A stretch of DNA of 23,456 nucleotides from assembly GCA_036897485.1 (NCBI GenBank), contig JAYMTF010001430.1:1-23456 (forward strand), in the 5' to 3' direction. The stretch's first letter is position 1. Every line of letters starts with the position of its first letter. Position numbers and translations under genes: made by a program. Positions 9,798 through 23,456 of this stretch are shown here, piece by piece. The notes under the pieces are model-generated. The model did not search any database. It worked only from the letters and a program-made list of their open reading frames with translations, and had not been told where the DNA came from. The DNA comes from Pelargonium nanum. Taxonomy: Eukaryota; Streptophyta; Magnoliopsida; Geraniales; Geraniaceae.

Positions 9798-10440
9798 GGC
9801 GGTCTGTTCTGGTCTTAGCTCTGTGAGTGCTGCGAGTATAGGTGTTAAGCGAACCCTATCGATTGGCACTTCATGGGTGTGGCTCTTCCCGCCTTCTTTT
9901 TCTACTCTCTCCCACCGGTCTATTTTGGGTATTTACGTCATTTTTGCGTCTTGTGGATTTTTGTCACGTTTTTTTACCTTAAATAATTGTGATGTTACGG
10001 ATATTAAAAACAACACGGCAAGAAATTAGAATGTCTTATCATCGTGTTGTGTTAATAATTAGGTTTTTAAATACGTATATACGGTTAATTAATCAAATTG
10101 TGACGTGTTTAAAACGCACACATAATATCTTTTTAAACATGTTGGCTTGTATCGTGTCAAATTTGAAGTTTCAATCATGTAAGTATATTGGGTCGTCATC
10201 GAGTCAATTACAAAACAAAAACATTAGGGAACAAAACAAAACAATATTATTGGTGACAATAACAAAACAAAAACATTAGGGAACATAAAATCTCAAACCT
10301 AATAATTACTATTAGGCTAATGAGTATTCATTTTTCCAACACACAATACAAGCATATCGGTTTGGTAATGTTTCTTTCTCGTATGTTGATAGTAGATGAA
10401 TCAAAGACCGGACCGAGTACATTTGGCAGATTTTCGGTTC
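9798..10440 (-). promoter_or_regulatory. QNG1 promoter side of the divergent spacer
   Basis: This is sequence upstream of QNG1. Within 150 bp of its ATG are TTCCCGCC (9886-9893), which fits the plant E2F-site consensus, and TTACGTCA (9933-9940), a bZIP/CRE-type ACGT element. An AACCCTA telo-box-like core lies near 9852. The motifs are seen; their use is inferred. Further out, 10000-10200 is AT-rich with oligo-A/T and CACG/CGTG words and resembles degraded transposon sequence. Confidence 0.4.
10210..10285. repeat. 24-bp perfect direct repeat, two copies
   Basis: A 24-base unit containing CAAAACAAAAACATTAGGG occurs at 10210-10233 and again at 10262-10285, an offset of 52 bases. The intervening sequence includes a third partial ACAAAACAAAACAA run. 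It lies in the middle of the divergent promoter spacer. Confidence 0.85.
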
Positions 10441-10500
10441 AGGCCCAGATATAAAAAGAGCCCAATGAGGCCCAAAGTGTGGCCTTGAAAACGACGTCGT
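10441..10500 (+). promoter_or_regulatory. CK2-alpha promoter: site II boxes, TATA-like, ACGT palindrome
   Basis: Three TGGGCC/T boxes read on the minus strand (GGCCCA at 10442-10447, AGCCCA at 10459-10464, GGCCCA at 10469-10474). They match the site II element common in plant housekeeping, ribosomal and mitochondrial-protein gene promoters. TATAAAAA lies at 10450-10457, about 180 bases before the CK2 ATG. A perfect palindrome ACGACGTCGT is at 10491-10500 and contains the GACGTC bZIP core. The clustering makes a real promoter likely. Whether it also drives QNG1 is unknown. Confidence 0.55.
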
Positions 10501-10581
10501 CTACACTAGAACGACAGCGTATAAAGATGATGAAAACTAGGGACAAGATAAGAAAAAATAAAAATAAAAAAATAAAAAGGA

Positions 10582-10599
10582 GGGTTGGGTTGGGTTGGG
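10582..10599 (+). promoter_or_regulatory. G-quadruplex motif in the CK2-alpha leader
   Basis: The sequence GGGTTGGGTTGGGTTGGG gives four GGG runs with uniform TT loops, a canonical intramolecular quadruplex pattern. It lies 35 bases upstream of the ATG on the sense strand. If transcription starts about 30 bases after the TATA-like box at 10450, the motif is in the 5' leader of the mRNA and could slow scanning ribosomes. On DNA it could act in the promoter instead. Confidence 0.65.
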
Positions 10600-10633
10600 T
10601 CACCGTCGCTGCCACTTTTGAATCATCGATTTG

Positions 10634-15189
<4,556 letters not shown>

Positions 15190-15834
15190 CTTATCGAAAA
15201 TGGTGTTATTTCTAGAGCTTGATCATGACCAGCTGCTGTAAACTGATTGGAGTATTTATTGAGGTGGTTGAGCTTACAATTAGAAGCTGACCATTTCTCA
15301 AATTTTCTTAAAACATGAGTTTGATTTGTTTATTTATTTTACATTTTGTTGGTTGTCCAATTTGTTTTCCCAATAACTTAGCATATTTGTTCTATAAATA
15401 TTAGAAACACAACTTTGTGCCATGTATTTTATTCAATGCATGAGCTTTATCTTTCTCTGATGACAAGAGTAGAAACTTGATCAAGAGATTTCGGATCATC
15501 AAATAATTTCCAGGTTACAGTAACTAAGCTAACACATTTAAGAAAAAATTAGGACTCCATAGGGTTTCTTTATATTTTAGAACTATTATTCAATTGTCAC
15601 ACAAGGATCATCAAAATATGGAAACACGAAAACACCAACCACAAAAACTGGATCGTTTTATGCGAAATCTGTTCGTTTCTACGATGGTTCATGATAACTC
15701 GATGGAGGTTCGTACCAACGATACATCATCCAAATTTTTGTTTGATCAACTTGAAGGCAATAGACACGCAAAATACACAGTCCTAACTCCTAAGTTGGGA
15801 AGGCAATGACAGTAAATAATATATAGTCTGGTAA
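15190..15834. other. CK2-alpha 3' flank and unassigned sequence
   Basis: The first 200-250 bases probably carry the 3' untranslated region and poly(A) site of CK2-alpha; no canonical AATAAA is present, only near matches such as ATAAAT. An open frame of 71 codons at 15594-15809 has no recognisable features and poor support. Confidence 0.5.
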
Positions 15835-15868
15835 CTGAAACGAGTGCGCACTAGTGCGATTATTTCAG
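15835..15868. repeat. Palindromic foldback around CGCACTAGTGCG
   Basis: A perfect 12-base palindrome CGCACTAGTGCG (15847-15858) is framed by CTGAAA (15835-15840) and TTTCAG (15863-15868), giving a symmetrical interrupted foldback. It is GC-richer than its surroundings. Confidence 0.7.
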
Positions 15869-15942
15869 CTCTAATAACATATATTTAAGTTGTTAACAAA
15901 CTCGTAGTTGGACTTTAGGTGGGGTTAACCGGTCCGTCTTTG

Positions 15943-15992
15943 GATGTGCACCGGCCACATCGTCTCTTCTATTTGGCGATGTGCTCCTGGCC
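15943..15992. repeat. Short direct repeats with a shared inverted partner
   Basis: GATGTGCACCGGCC (15943-15956) and GATGTGCTCCTGGCC (15978-15992) are near copies. Between them CACATCG (15956-15962) can pair with either copy, so two alternative small hairpins are possible. Confidence 0.6.
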
Positions 15993-17019
15993 TTTGAAAG
16001 TATAAATTCAAAGCAAACATTTGTTCCGTACACATAGGATCTTGGTTTGTTCAATTAATGGATTGTTTAAGTTAATCTAGGCAGACTGGAGGAAGGAGCA
16101 ACCTATTATTTTTATTTTTATTTATAAATATTATTGATATAGATGCTATTTGACAAAAAAATGTTATATAAGACATCACAGCCTTTTAAGTGAACCAAAT
16201 GTAGTTTTGACCCCCTGTTTGAGCCACATAGCTTCATACATGTTGAAGAGTTTTCTCTTAATCATGAAGCTTTCATAAGTACCAAAAGACACATAAAATC
16301 AAGTTGTGTATATATATTTTGTTATAAGACCATCATAGGCTTTTGCTACTATGTGTAAGCCAGTTTTTGGCTTGGGAATGCATATTCTAAGTCAGTTTTG
16401 AATAAGTGCAAGTGCAAAAGCAAATGGGTATATTTTATTGTGCAAATGGGTCTTCTCCTAGTTGAGGTCAATTATTAGTGGATTTGCCATGGAAAGACAA
16501 AGGTCTCCAACTAGGCAAAGACAAGAATTGGATAGTTGAGTGAGTCTATGCTTTGTTGCATTGAATTGCCCTCAAAACAATGTATATGAAAATGATGGGA
16601 AGATACTATGTGTGCCCACAAGGTGTAGGGCACTTTCGGGTGGGGCTCTCAAAACCCTACAAATCCACAACATTAGCTTAGCTCAAGGGATGTGTCCCAA
16701 ATAATGCACTTGCTAATCTCCACATTTCTAGGGCGCGTGTAGCTCTCAAATTCTTAGAAAACTCACCTATACTCTAATGTTAGTTGGACTATATTAGGGT
16801 ATAGGGCCCTAATCCCACACTACAATGGGCACCCACAACTCATGATGGATAAGAAAAAAAAATGTTAGCTAAAAAGAATTAATGGCCTAAAACTCAACAA
16901 AGTATATAAGAGTGTGACAAGTTTTTAATGAACACGTATAACCGTTTTGATGCATTTGTAGATGTGAAATGTTCACTCGATGTGTCATTGGCATTAGATA
17001 TTATAATTTGGAGTTGAAT
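15993..17019. other. Non-coding spacer
   Basis: I see no gene. The sequence is AT-rich with moderately complex stretches. Small inverted repeats are present: GTGCCC/GGGCAC at 16612-16633 and ATTAGGG/CCCTAAT at 16793-16813. The part from about 16600 to 16850 is somewhat richer in GC and could be an old transposon fragment, but no diagnostic feature is visible. Confidence 0.5.
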
Positions 17020-17290
17020 CTTTCGACACCTAAAATTCAATTGAGCTTAAAATCAAATCGATCTGATTTGATCAATTTCAAATCGGATCAGATCAGATCA
17101 AGTTTTTTCTGCAAAAATACGGATTAGATCAAATTTTATCGTACAATTCCACTCATTTTGTACTAAAAATTATAAATATGATCCAATTCGATTTGAATTT
17201 CTTCTGAATTAATTTTGAACTATCTTTTATCAATTTAAATTCTAAAAAATCGAATTGAATCTGATTCAAAATGTGAATTGTCACTGCTTC
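17020..17290. repeat. Degenerate GATC/AATC-rich low-complexity stretch
   Basis: The stretch carries many variants of AATCGGATCAGATC and AATTCGATTTGAA on both strands, producing overlapping imperfect foldbacks. This looks like degraded repeat-derived spacer. No unit length is constant. Confidence 0.45.
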
Positions 17291-18647
17291 ATGACATAGG
17301 TTAAGTGAAGTGTGGCTTAAGCAAAGGTAGGGAATAAAAACAAGTTGAGTTAATAATAATTGGAGACAATGTTAGGACACTAAGGTATCAATTAGCTCAT
17401 ATATATTTGTAATTGTTCATCAGACATTTAGCATCTAAACCGATATTAATTGGAGACCGTTCCATTCATAAATTCATACAATCCATGTCCAACGGTAAAC
17501 AACTGTAAAAATCAAACCAATTACACAGAATCATTAATTTAATTAGGAATTAATTAATTAACTATATCTATATGATGTGGTAGGATTTTATGTCTCAAAA
17601 TTTGACTTGCTTAGTCATGACTCTTGAATATATGTCTCACATTCTTCATCATTTTAATAATGATAATAGTACCTTTGAAAATTTTAATCTATTCAAGATT
17701 TGGATCTATTAGTTTAATTAGTTGACAAATCAAGTTTATTTGTTTATTACTATACTATATAACTAAATCAATCAAAACCCTAATTGTTTGCTAGAGTTGA
17801 ATCAAACTTTGAACGTTTTGAAAAGCATGCATGCATGCATATGCATGGTGATAAACTTATTTCTGTACACATGCATCTATAGTCCACCACATCATGATAA
17901 TACATACAGGGGGAGCGAGTTCCTATCTAAACGAAAAAATAAAAACATAAACACTACTTAATTGCTAACATATATGTTTCGCGGAGAAGAAAATCAAGGG
18001 TTGAATCGTCATTTGTGCTTTTAGTTTATGCGCTTAGCTAGACTTTTCCACATATACCATAGAAAAATGTCGATGTCAAACCTATTAAATCGACACATGT
18101 ATAGGGAGAGACTCAAATATAATTTTCATTTGTGAGATGAACTCGTTATACAAGAGACAAAATTATTGCTCAAATTAATAAAGAATTGTATGGTATGAGT
18201 CATCACTCGTATGATATTCTTTTTGTCCAATAATACTAGTGACAACAATGAGACCAATATGTCGTTTCTCATGAGTTTAGACGGGTGCAAGTAACTACTT
18301 TTAATTATTATCTTATGAGATAAAAATATATTACATCAAACATGTTACATTTTGTATAGCACGATCAAAATTATCAAATTAATTGATTTAAACAACATCG
18401 ACCATGCAAGGGATGAGAGAGAAGGGATGGGGATGGAATAAAAATGAAAGGAGAAGGAAAGAGAGAGAGCCATGCTTTGCTTACCATTAGAGCATTGTCT
18501 TTTTGTACCTCTTGCGAAGAACGTACACAAATAGTTGGCCATATATATTTGTATTTTATGGAGGGCCATTTCAATATACATGTACATTTCCGTATATATC
18601 TATTTAACATTCACGACACCGTATATATAAATATACATTAATGTCAT
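17291..18647. other. Non-coding AT-rich spacer with a CATGCA cluster
   Basis: No gene is seen. GCATGCATGCATGCATATGCAT at about 17825-17846 contains overlapping CATGCA words, the RY motif bound by plant B3 factors in seed genes; with no gene nearby it may be chance. A purine-rich block lies near 18420-18470. Confidence 0.5.
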
Positions 18648-18666
18648 TATATATATATATATATAA
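18648..18666. repeat. (AT)n microsatellite
   Basis: About nine uninterrupted TA dinucleotides. Confidence 0.9.
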
Positions 18667-18834
18667 CCGAAGATTCAATCAATGTAACAAAAAATTTCAT
18701 TTTGTTTATTATTTGACGATTGCTAGTTATGTCTCTCACCCGTTTGTGGGTACTTGTGTATTATTTTTGGATGTGTACTTATGTTTGGCACCTAATTTCT
18801 CTTAATATATGCTTGTTTTTCTATAAAATAGTAT

Positions 18835-18865
<31 letters not shown>
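18835..18865. repeat. Compound (TA)n(TG)n microsatellite
   Basis: About six TA units pass directly into nine or more TG units. This is a typical compound dinucleotide repeat. Confidence 0.92.
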
Positions 18866-18866
18866 A

Positions 18867-19962
18867 GATGGACCACTCGTCAATCATCTTGTATACAACT
18901 ATATAGGACCCATAAGAACCCAAAAATGCCATTCAAATATCTCAAAATATCACTTGTCGGTAGGTCGTATATATATTATCATTTTTTTTATTTATGATGA
19001 TTTGCATTGCATGCCAAATATCAATGAATATTATGATATCATGTCAACGTACAAATTTCGAGTCAATAACATTGATATAATCTATTTTTTTGTTAATTGG
19101 ATCTTATAATCATAGATTATTTTAGAATGTACTAGCATTGTATATATTTTTATGTAATCTATGAACAGCTAGTCAATTAATTAGGATAATAATTTAAAAT
19201 ATATATGAAGTTAATTGATTTTCTCTTGTTTCTTACTCAAGAAGAGAGTCGAGAAAGAGGGTAGAGGGAATGCATTTCCTCTCTTGTAGATCAAGTGGGA
19301 ATAGACAAAGAAAAACATAAAGATTGTTGTCTGCGAAACTTTCCTTGAAAAAAGGTTGTAACTTTCCTAATTAGGAAAATCGTTTTATTAAGCTATTTTA
19401 CGCTTAAAGTTTTTTGGTTTAGCTGTCAATGAGTTTTGAATTAATTGAATAAAATATCCAACGGGTCATTCTGCTCCCACAAATACATTATTATAAATAT
19501 GAGTGATGTTTTAATAGAGTGTCATTCTAGCATTGGTTTGATTTAACTTAAAGTTTTTTTTAAAAATATTACTCATATTCTTCATTCTATATATGTATAT
19601 ATGTTGAACAATACTAAAAATATAGTCAGTGTGATAATCGGACAACAAATGGTTTTAGAAAAAAATGTTTCATTATGTAGTTGTAAAATAGATAATCATA
19701 AACAAGGAGTGGAAGAGAGAATGATCACATGTAATTTAGGTAAATGTGGCATCATGTCTCCAACATTTTTAGACAATCACTTACACAATCCATGTTCTTT
19801 CATTCATAAACTAATTACAATTACACAACCCAAGCATTGTTATTAGTCTCTATGTAAACATGCTTAAGCATTTGCCACCTCCTACGCTCAAGCTTAATCT
19901 CATACATTCATGCTTGACCATCTATATATATCCAAATTATTAGGTGGTTTAGCGTAAACCAA
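18867..19962. other. Non-coding AT-rich spacer
   Basis: No gene is supported. Open frames here are AT-driven and of low complexity. A 20-base near-palindrome AGAGGGAATGCATTTCCTCT lies at 19263-19282. Confidence 0.5.
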
Positions 19963-20034
19963 TTGCTTAAACTTCTTTCTCTCTCTATCATATATATATA
20001 TATATATGTGATAGAAAGAGAGAGTTTAGGCAAG
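19963..20034. repeat. Foldback with (AT)n loop
   Basis: The left arm TTGCTTAAAC...CTCTCTATCA and the right arm TGATAGAAAGAGAGAG...TTTAGGCAAG are reverse complements with a few mismatches and one small gap, separated by a (TA)n tract. The arms are 25-28 bases long. It may be a foldback-type mobile element remnant or a structured transcript. Confidence 0.7.
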
Positions 20035-20610
20035 CATATCACGTTCTAGGTTTAGGTCAAGGCATTAATAGTAATATGATTGGTATATAAACTTTGGTCG
20101 CATATTTATTTTCATGTAAATAATGTGACGTTTGATTTACTTTCTGATCTCACCGTCATTTATTAGTTACTAGTATGCTAGGTTACGTAAAAAAAAACAC
20201 TAGAAATTTGTTCACATAAAAAAGTCATCTTCATTTACTCATTACCTTCAAAACAAAATGCGGATATATAAAAATCATTATCTACAAATCACCCTAACAA
20301 AACAAAACCATTCCATACTACATATGATCATCAATTGCATCAACTCACCATGAATGTGTATACAAGAATATGAAGCCAAAACAAAGGTCAAATAATACAT
20401 ACTAGAAATGAACCAAAACCAGTTACTATAGCTAGATTCATAAGATTATATATATATACTTACACACACACATGCTCATTTTTGGACATATATATGTACA
20501 TTCATGCACATAAAAATGGACGGCTGAGATGATACCAAATTATGTAAAGATGAAAAATGATAGTGAAAGGACATATGTTCCAAGGATGATATGAACAAGC
20601 ATATAGTTAT
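20035..20610. other. Non-coding AT-rich spacer
   Basis: I see no gene. Short TA and CA dinucleotide runs occur near 20446-20472. Confidence 0.5.
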
Positions 20611-20618
20611 GGGGGTAA

Positions 20619-20719
20619 GGGCACGTCAAGTCGGAGAAGGAGACACGACACGGCGCATTATGGCTGCTGGACTCGGCTCTGGCCGCACCCCCGTGTCGGT
20701 CTCTTGCCTTGCACAACCC
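20619..20719. ncRNA. GC-rich extended hairpin, candidate structured RNA
   Basis: In a spacer that is otherwise strongly AT-rich, about 100 bases are GC-rich and fold back. GAGACACGACACGG (20640-20653) pairs with CCGTGTCGGTCTC (20691-20703) over 13 pairs with one bulged A. Outward, further pairs are possible: GTCAA with TTGCAC, and GGG (20619-20621) with CCC (20717-20719), with small internal loops between. Inside, TGGC can pair with GCC. The shape resembles a plant microRNA precursor, but it matches no miRNA I know. The strand is undecided. Short open frames cross it on both strands without recognisable products. A transposon end or the terminal exon of an unrecognised gene are alternatives. 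Confidence 0.35.
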
Positions 20720-23436
20720 AACAAAATTACAAATTTCTGAAATGACCTAACACTACTACTAGCTATCAATATAATTATTTTTATTTTTTTTGTTACACTC
20801 TCTGAACAATATGAACATGATCTTGATGATACATAGTAACCAATTATATATTTATCATCAATCTTGATCTCTGCAAAGTGAAGTACAAACCCTATCTATC
20901 TCTCTGCTGTTTTTGTCTCCTGTCAATTTAACCCCAACACTCCAAGCTGTTTTTATTATAAAAATGTGTATATGTATTAAATGGATGGATCCACCAAAGT
21001 TTCACTACCCTATGAACATGCTCACTCTCATATCATGCATGAAAGTCTCTATTCCGTTCAGAACAGAGGAATATACGGGAATTTGCGTATATTTATCGGT
21101 CTGAAAAGTAGACAAACTAGACTTACAAATAATTATTGGTGGACTTTCATACGTTTATATGTGTGATAGTTAACATGTAACTAAATATACACAATACTTG
21201 AATTCTCATACTTTAGTTAACATGGTACTAAAGTGCATTATAGATTATATTTTTAAGATTCGTGTAACGCACATGCAACACACGGAACATAAACTAATAT
21301 AATATAAATGCTAAAACACTCGGGTATAAACAACATGCATTATAATAAACTCATACAATGTGCTAACAAAGTAGATTAGTTGGTAAACTATTTATTCTTA
21401 AATCAAAACTCGTATGTATCAAATTATTAAATATTCAAAGTTGTCTATCTTCCATCTATCTACTACTCTAGACCTCATTACGATTGAAGAATAAGCTAGC
21501 TGGGATTTGGTGATATTGGAGGACAAACCCTAATTAAATAATTAATTATTTGTCAAAGTGACAAATAGCTAGGTCATCATATGGTACATGCTATAAACTT
21601 TTAGGTCAAGCTAGATTTGTTATGTCATATTGTCATGTTAATAAGGTCACCGACCCTAAAATCATGTTACGAGAAAAGGAACGTTTTAAGGTCACCCCAT
21701 AAATAGTTTTTATAAATAAATAAACTAAGCCCTATAACCATAGGTCATTTTAATATATAGTTTGGTTGGACAAAAAATAATCAAAATATCACCCTTGCCG
21801 GGTCAATTTTGAAGGTCTCGAAAAGAACCCAGGTATAGCCTGCTCCAACTCATGGTCTCACCTTCACACAACTTTCTAAATTTTATTTTTCATATAAATA
21901 AATTAAAGAGCATTGTTATATGTCTTGAATATTGTTTACAAGTATTTGTACAAAATTATATGCTAATTAATTGATAAGTTACAAAATATATTTTGATGTT
22001 TTTCAAATAAGAGTATGTTAAATATTAACATTTGTAATGAATCCAAAACAATATTGAAACTTATAATCAATTTCATACCAATTTTGTTACTAAAAATATC
22101 ATATGCAAGTGAAAATACATGGAACATTATTTGCTTAAGATAATAATTTATTGATAGTTTGATTAAATTTAAATATGATAAGCCTTTCAAAAAAAAAATA
22201 CGTTAAGTGTACATTATGTTCGAAAATTTGTGAGATGATGATGATAATGATATATAGTATATATCATGAAAAGGTTGAGACTCAACCAAGTCTATAAGAG
22301 TTCGACATGTCACGAATTAACCCTCGTATTGATTTTAATAACTTGTGGTCGTGGAGCGCTCGTCCGAATTCAATTCAAATGTGTCTTGCTTGGGTCTTAG
22401 ACACTAATTGTATGGCTAAAACTCGATACTCTCACATAAAAAATTGTACACAGCTTGAGATAATAATATTTTTCATTAAAAACATAATATAGATTTAAAA
22501 AATGCAACTCTTGTATCATTCCTCGAGCCACACCATCCACTAATTAATTTATTTATTCTCCAAAATTCTCAGTCAACACAAGCCCAGAAACTACTTTCCA
22601 ACTGTCTTAATTAATTTTTTAATCCATAATTAAAAACACAACCTTAGTTAAACAATAATTAATTTCATCATAGTCCACATTGGGCAAGACAATTGTATAA
22701 CATAATTGCGAACATGTTACCTACTCGCCTAATCTTTCAAATAATCATGTTTTAATGTCCGATTTTGTGAACCCAAATTTTGCCATGTGATCGCATGCAC
22801 CACAGGAGGAGACGACACAACCTAGCGCGAGGACTCGTTGTTCCGCAATGGCCCTACAATATTAGGTGTTTGTAGCAAACATTTACTCATTACTATATGA
22901 TCTATATGATTGAAATCAACCATTTTTTTAATGAACATTTGTAGCACGTACGGTGAGCAAATTTGCAAGGATACAAAATAGGGGAACAAGATCTTTCTCC
23001 ACCTTTGCCTTTACGAGGCACTTGTCGTCCATTTTGTTTCTCATTGTTCTCTTCCTCCATTTCTTTTCTCATCCCGGTTCCGCGAAAATGCTACGTGTTT
23101 GCGACAAAATTTTGTTTTCATAACTGGCACTATGGGTTTACGTATAAATTTTTTAAATTAGTATAGGGTTTATTTTAGTAATTTTGCAGTGTTGGTATTG
23201 GGGATTGATTCAAACAATGGTGTGGTCCTATATATATTCCTTCGCTAATCCTTTTCTCTCTCTTTGAAATAATATGGTTGGTCTTTTGGACCGACTCATT
23301 TTACAAATAAATTGTTTTATTTCACTTTTTGTTAGATATGGTGTGGATCTAATCTATGCATAACTTCGTAGAAATAAGTTAAGTTAATAATAACATGAAG
23401 TATAAACTATATAAAAAAATATGTTTCTTTTTAATA
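20720..23436. other. Non-coding AT-rich spacer
   Basis: No gene is supported over 2.7 kb. Small foldbacks are present: a 9-bp perfect stem TATTTGTCA/TGACAAATA with a 3-base loop at 21547-21567, and GGTTGAG-A-CTCAACC at 22273-22287. GC-richer patches near 22790-22850 and 22990-23130 could be transposon relics, but no LTR end, primer-binding site or coding motif is clear. Confidence 0.5.
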
Positions 23437-23456
23437 ATATATATATATATATATAT
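23437..23456. repeat. (AT)n microsatellite reaching the window end
   Basis: A pure AT dinucleotide run continues to the last base, so its full length is unknown. Confidence 0.9.

Noticed and set aside
15594-15809. 71-codon plus-strand open frame after CK2-alpha
   Set aside because: It has no recognisable motif, no clear promoter or splice structure, and a length expected by chance.
17825-17846. RY (CATGCA) cluster as a seed-gene promoter element
   Set aside because: No gene start lies within several kb on either side. A short tandem repeat explains it.
18720-19109. 129-codon plus-strand open frame crossing the (TA)n(TG)n microsatellite
   Set aside because: Its product is dominated by Ile/Tyr/Cys/Val from AT-rich and TG-repeat DNA. 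It is a chance frame.
20621-20655. Resemblance of the 5' arm of the GC-rich hairpin to miR164
   Set aside because: Only a GGAGAAG-type core and scattered bases match. There are too many mismatches, and the opposite arm does not fit.
23100-23140. Possible retrotransposon primer-binding site (ACTGGCACTATGGG)
   Set aside because: It is only loosely like known sites. No LTR end precedes it and no gag-like frame follows.

Overview
The window looks like nuclear DNA of a flowering plant, probably a eudicot. The genes are split by many AT-rich introns with GT...AG borders, the spacers are AT-rich, and all three proteins are most like plant versions of their families. I cannot name the species; compact introns and small transposon relics do not decide it.

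Layout. 1-3000 is non-coding and repeat-bearing: a pair of ~200-bp direct repeats, a ~244-bp MITE-like element with a 10-bp target-site duplication, and a 16-bp perfect inverted repeat. At 3002-3220 lies a lone, intact-looking first exon of an acetamidase/formamidase-type gene, followed by a transposon-like patch. The complete gene follows at 3721-6215 (+, seven exons, 452 aa; indole-3-acetamide hydrolase, IAMH type). Tail-to-tail with it, 262 bp between stop codons, is a seven-exon minus-strand gene at 6478-9797 (305 aa; queuosine 5'-phosphate N-glycosylase/hydrolase, QNG1, DUF2419). An ~840-bp divergent spacer with promoter-like motifs (TGGGCY boxes, an ACGT palindrome, TTCCCGCC, TTACGTCA) separates QNG1 from a ten-exon plus-strand gene at 10634-15189 (442 aa; casein kinase 2 catalytic alpha subunit with a long organelle-targeting N terminus, CKA4/cpCK2-alpha type). 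The remaining 8.2 kb (15190-23456) holds no gene I can support. It has AT-rich sequence, microsatellites, several foldbacks, and a GC-rich island at 20611-20720 that folds into an extended imperfect hairpin.

How the genes relate. They are three unrelated housekeeping or hormone-related functions: auxin precursor hydrolysis, queuine salvage for tRNA modification, and plastid/organelle protein phosphorylation. No shared pathway is implied. The layout matters mainly for transcription: a convergent pair (IAMH/QNG1) and a divergent pair (QNG1/CK2).

Most worth a second look: the duplicated IAMH first exon, which is either a truncated tandem copy or a working alternative first exon; the GC-AG intron and the four-run G-quadruplex motif in the CK2 gene; the MITE; and the GC-rich foldback in the gene-free right part. 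All exon borders were deduced by eye from reading frame, splice dinucleotides and family similarity. No alignment was run.
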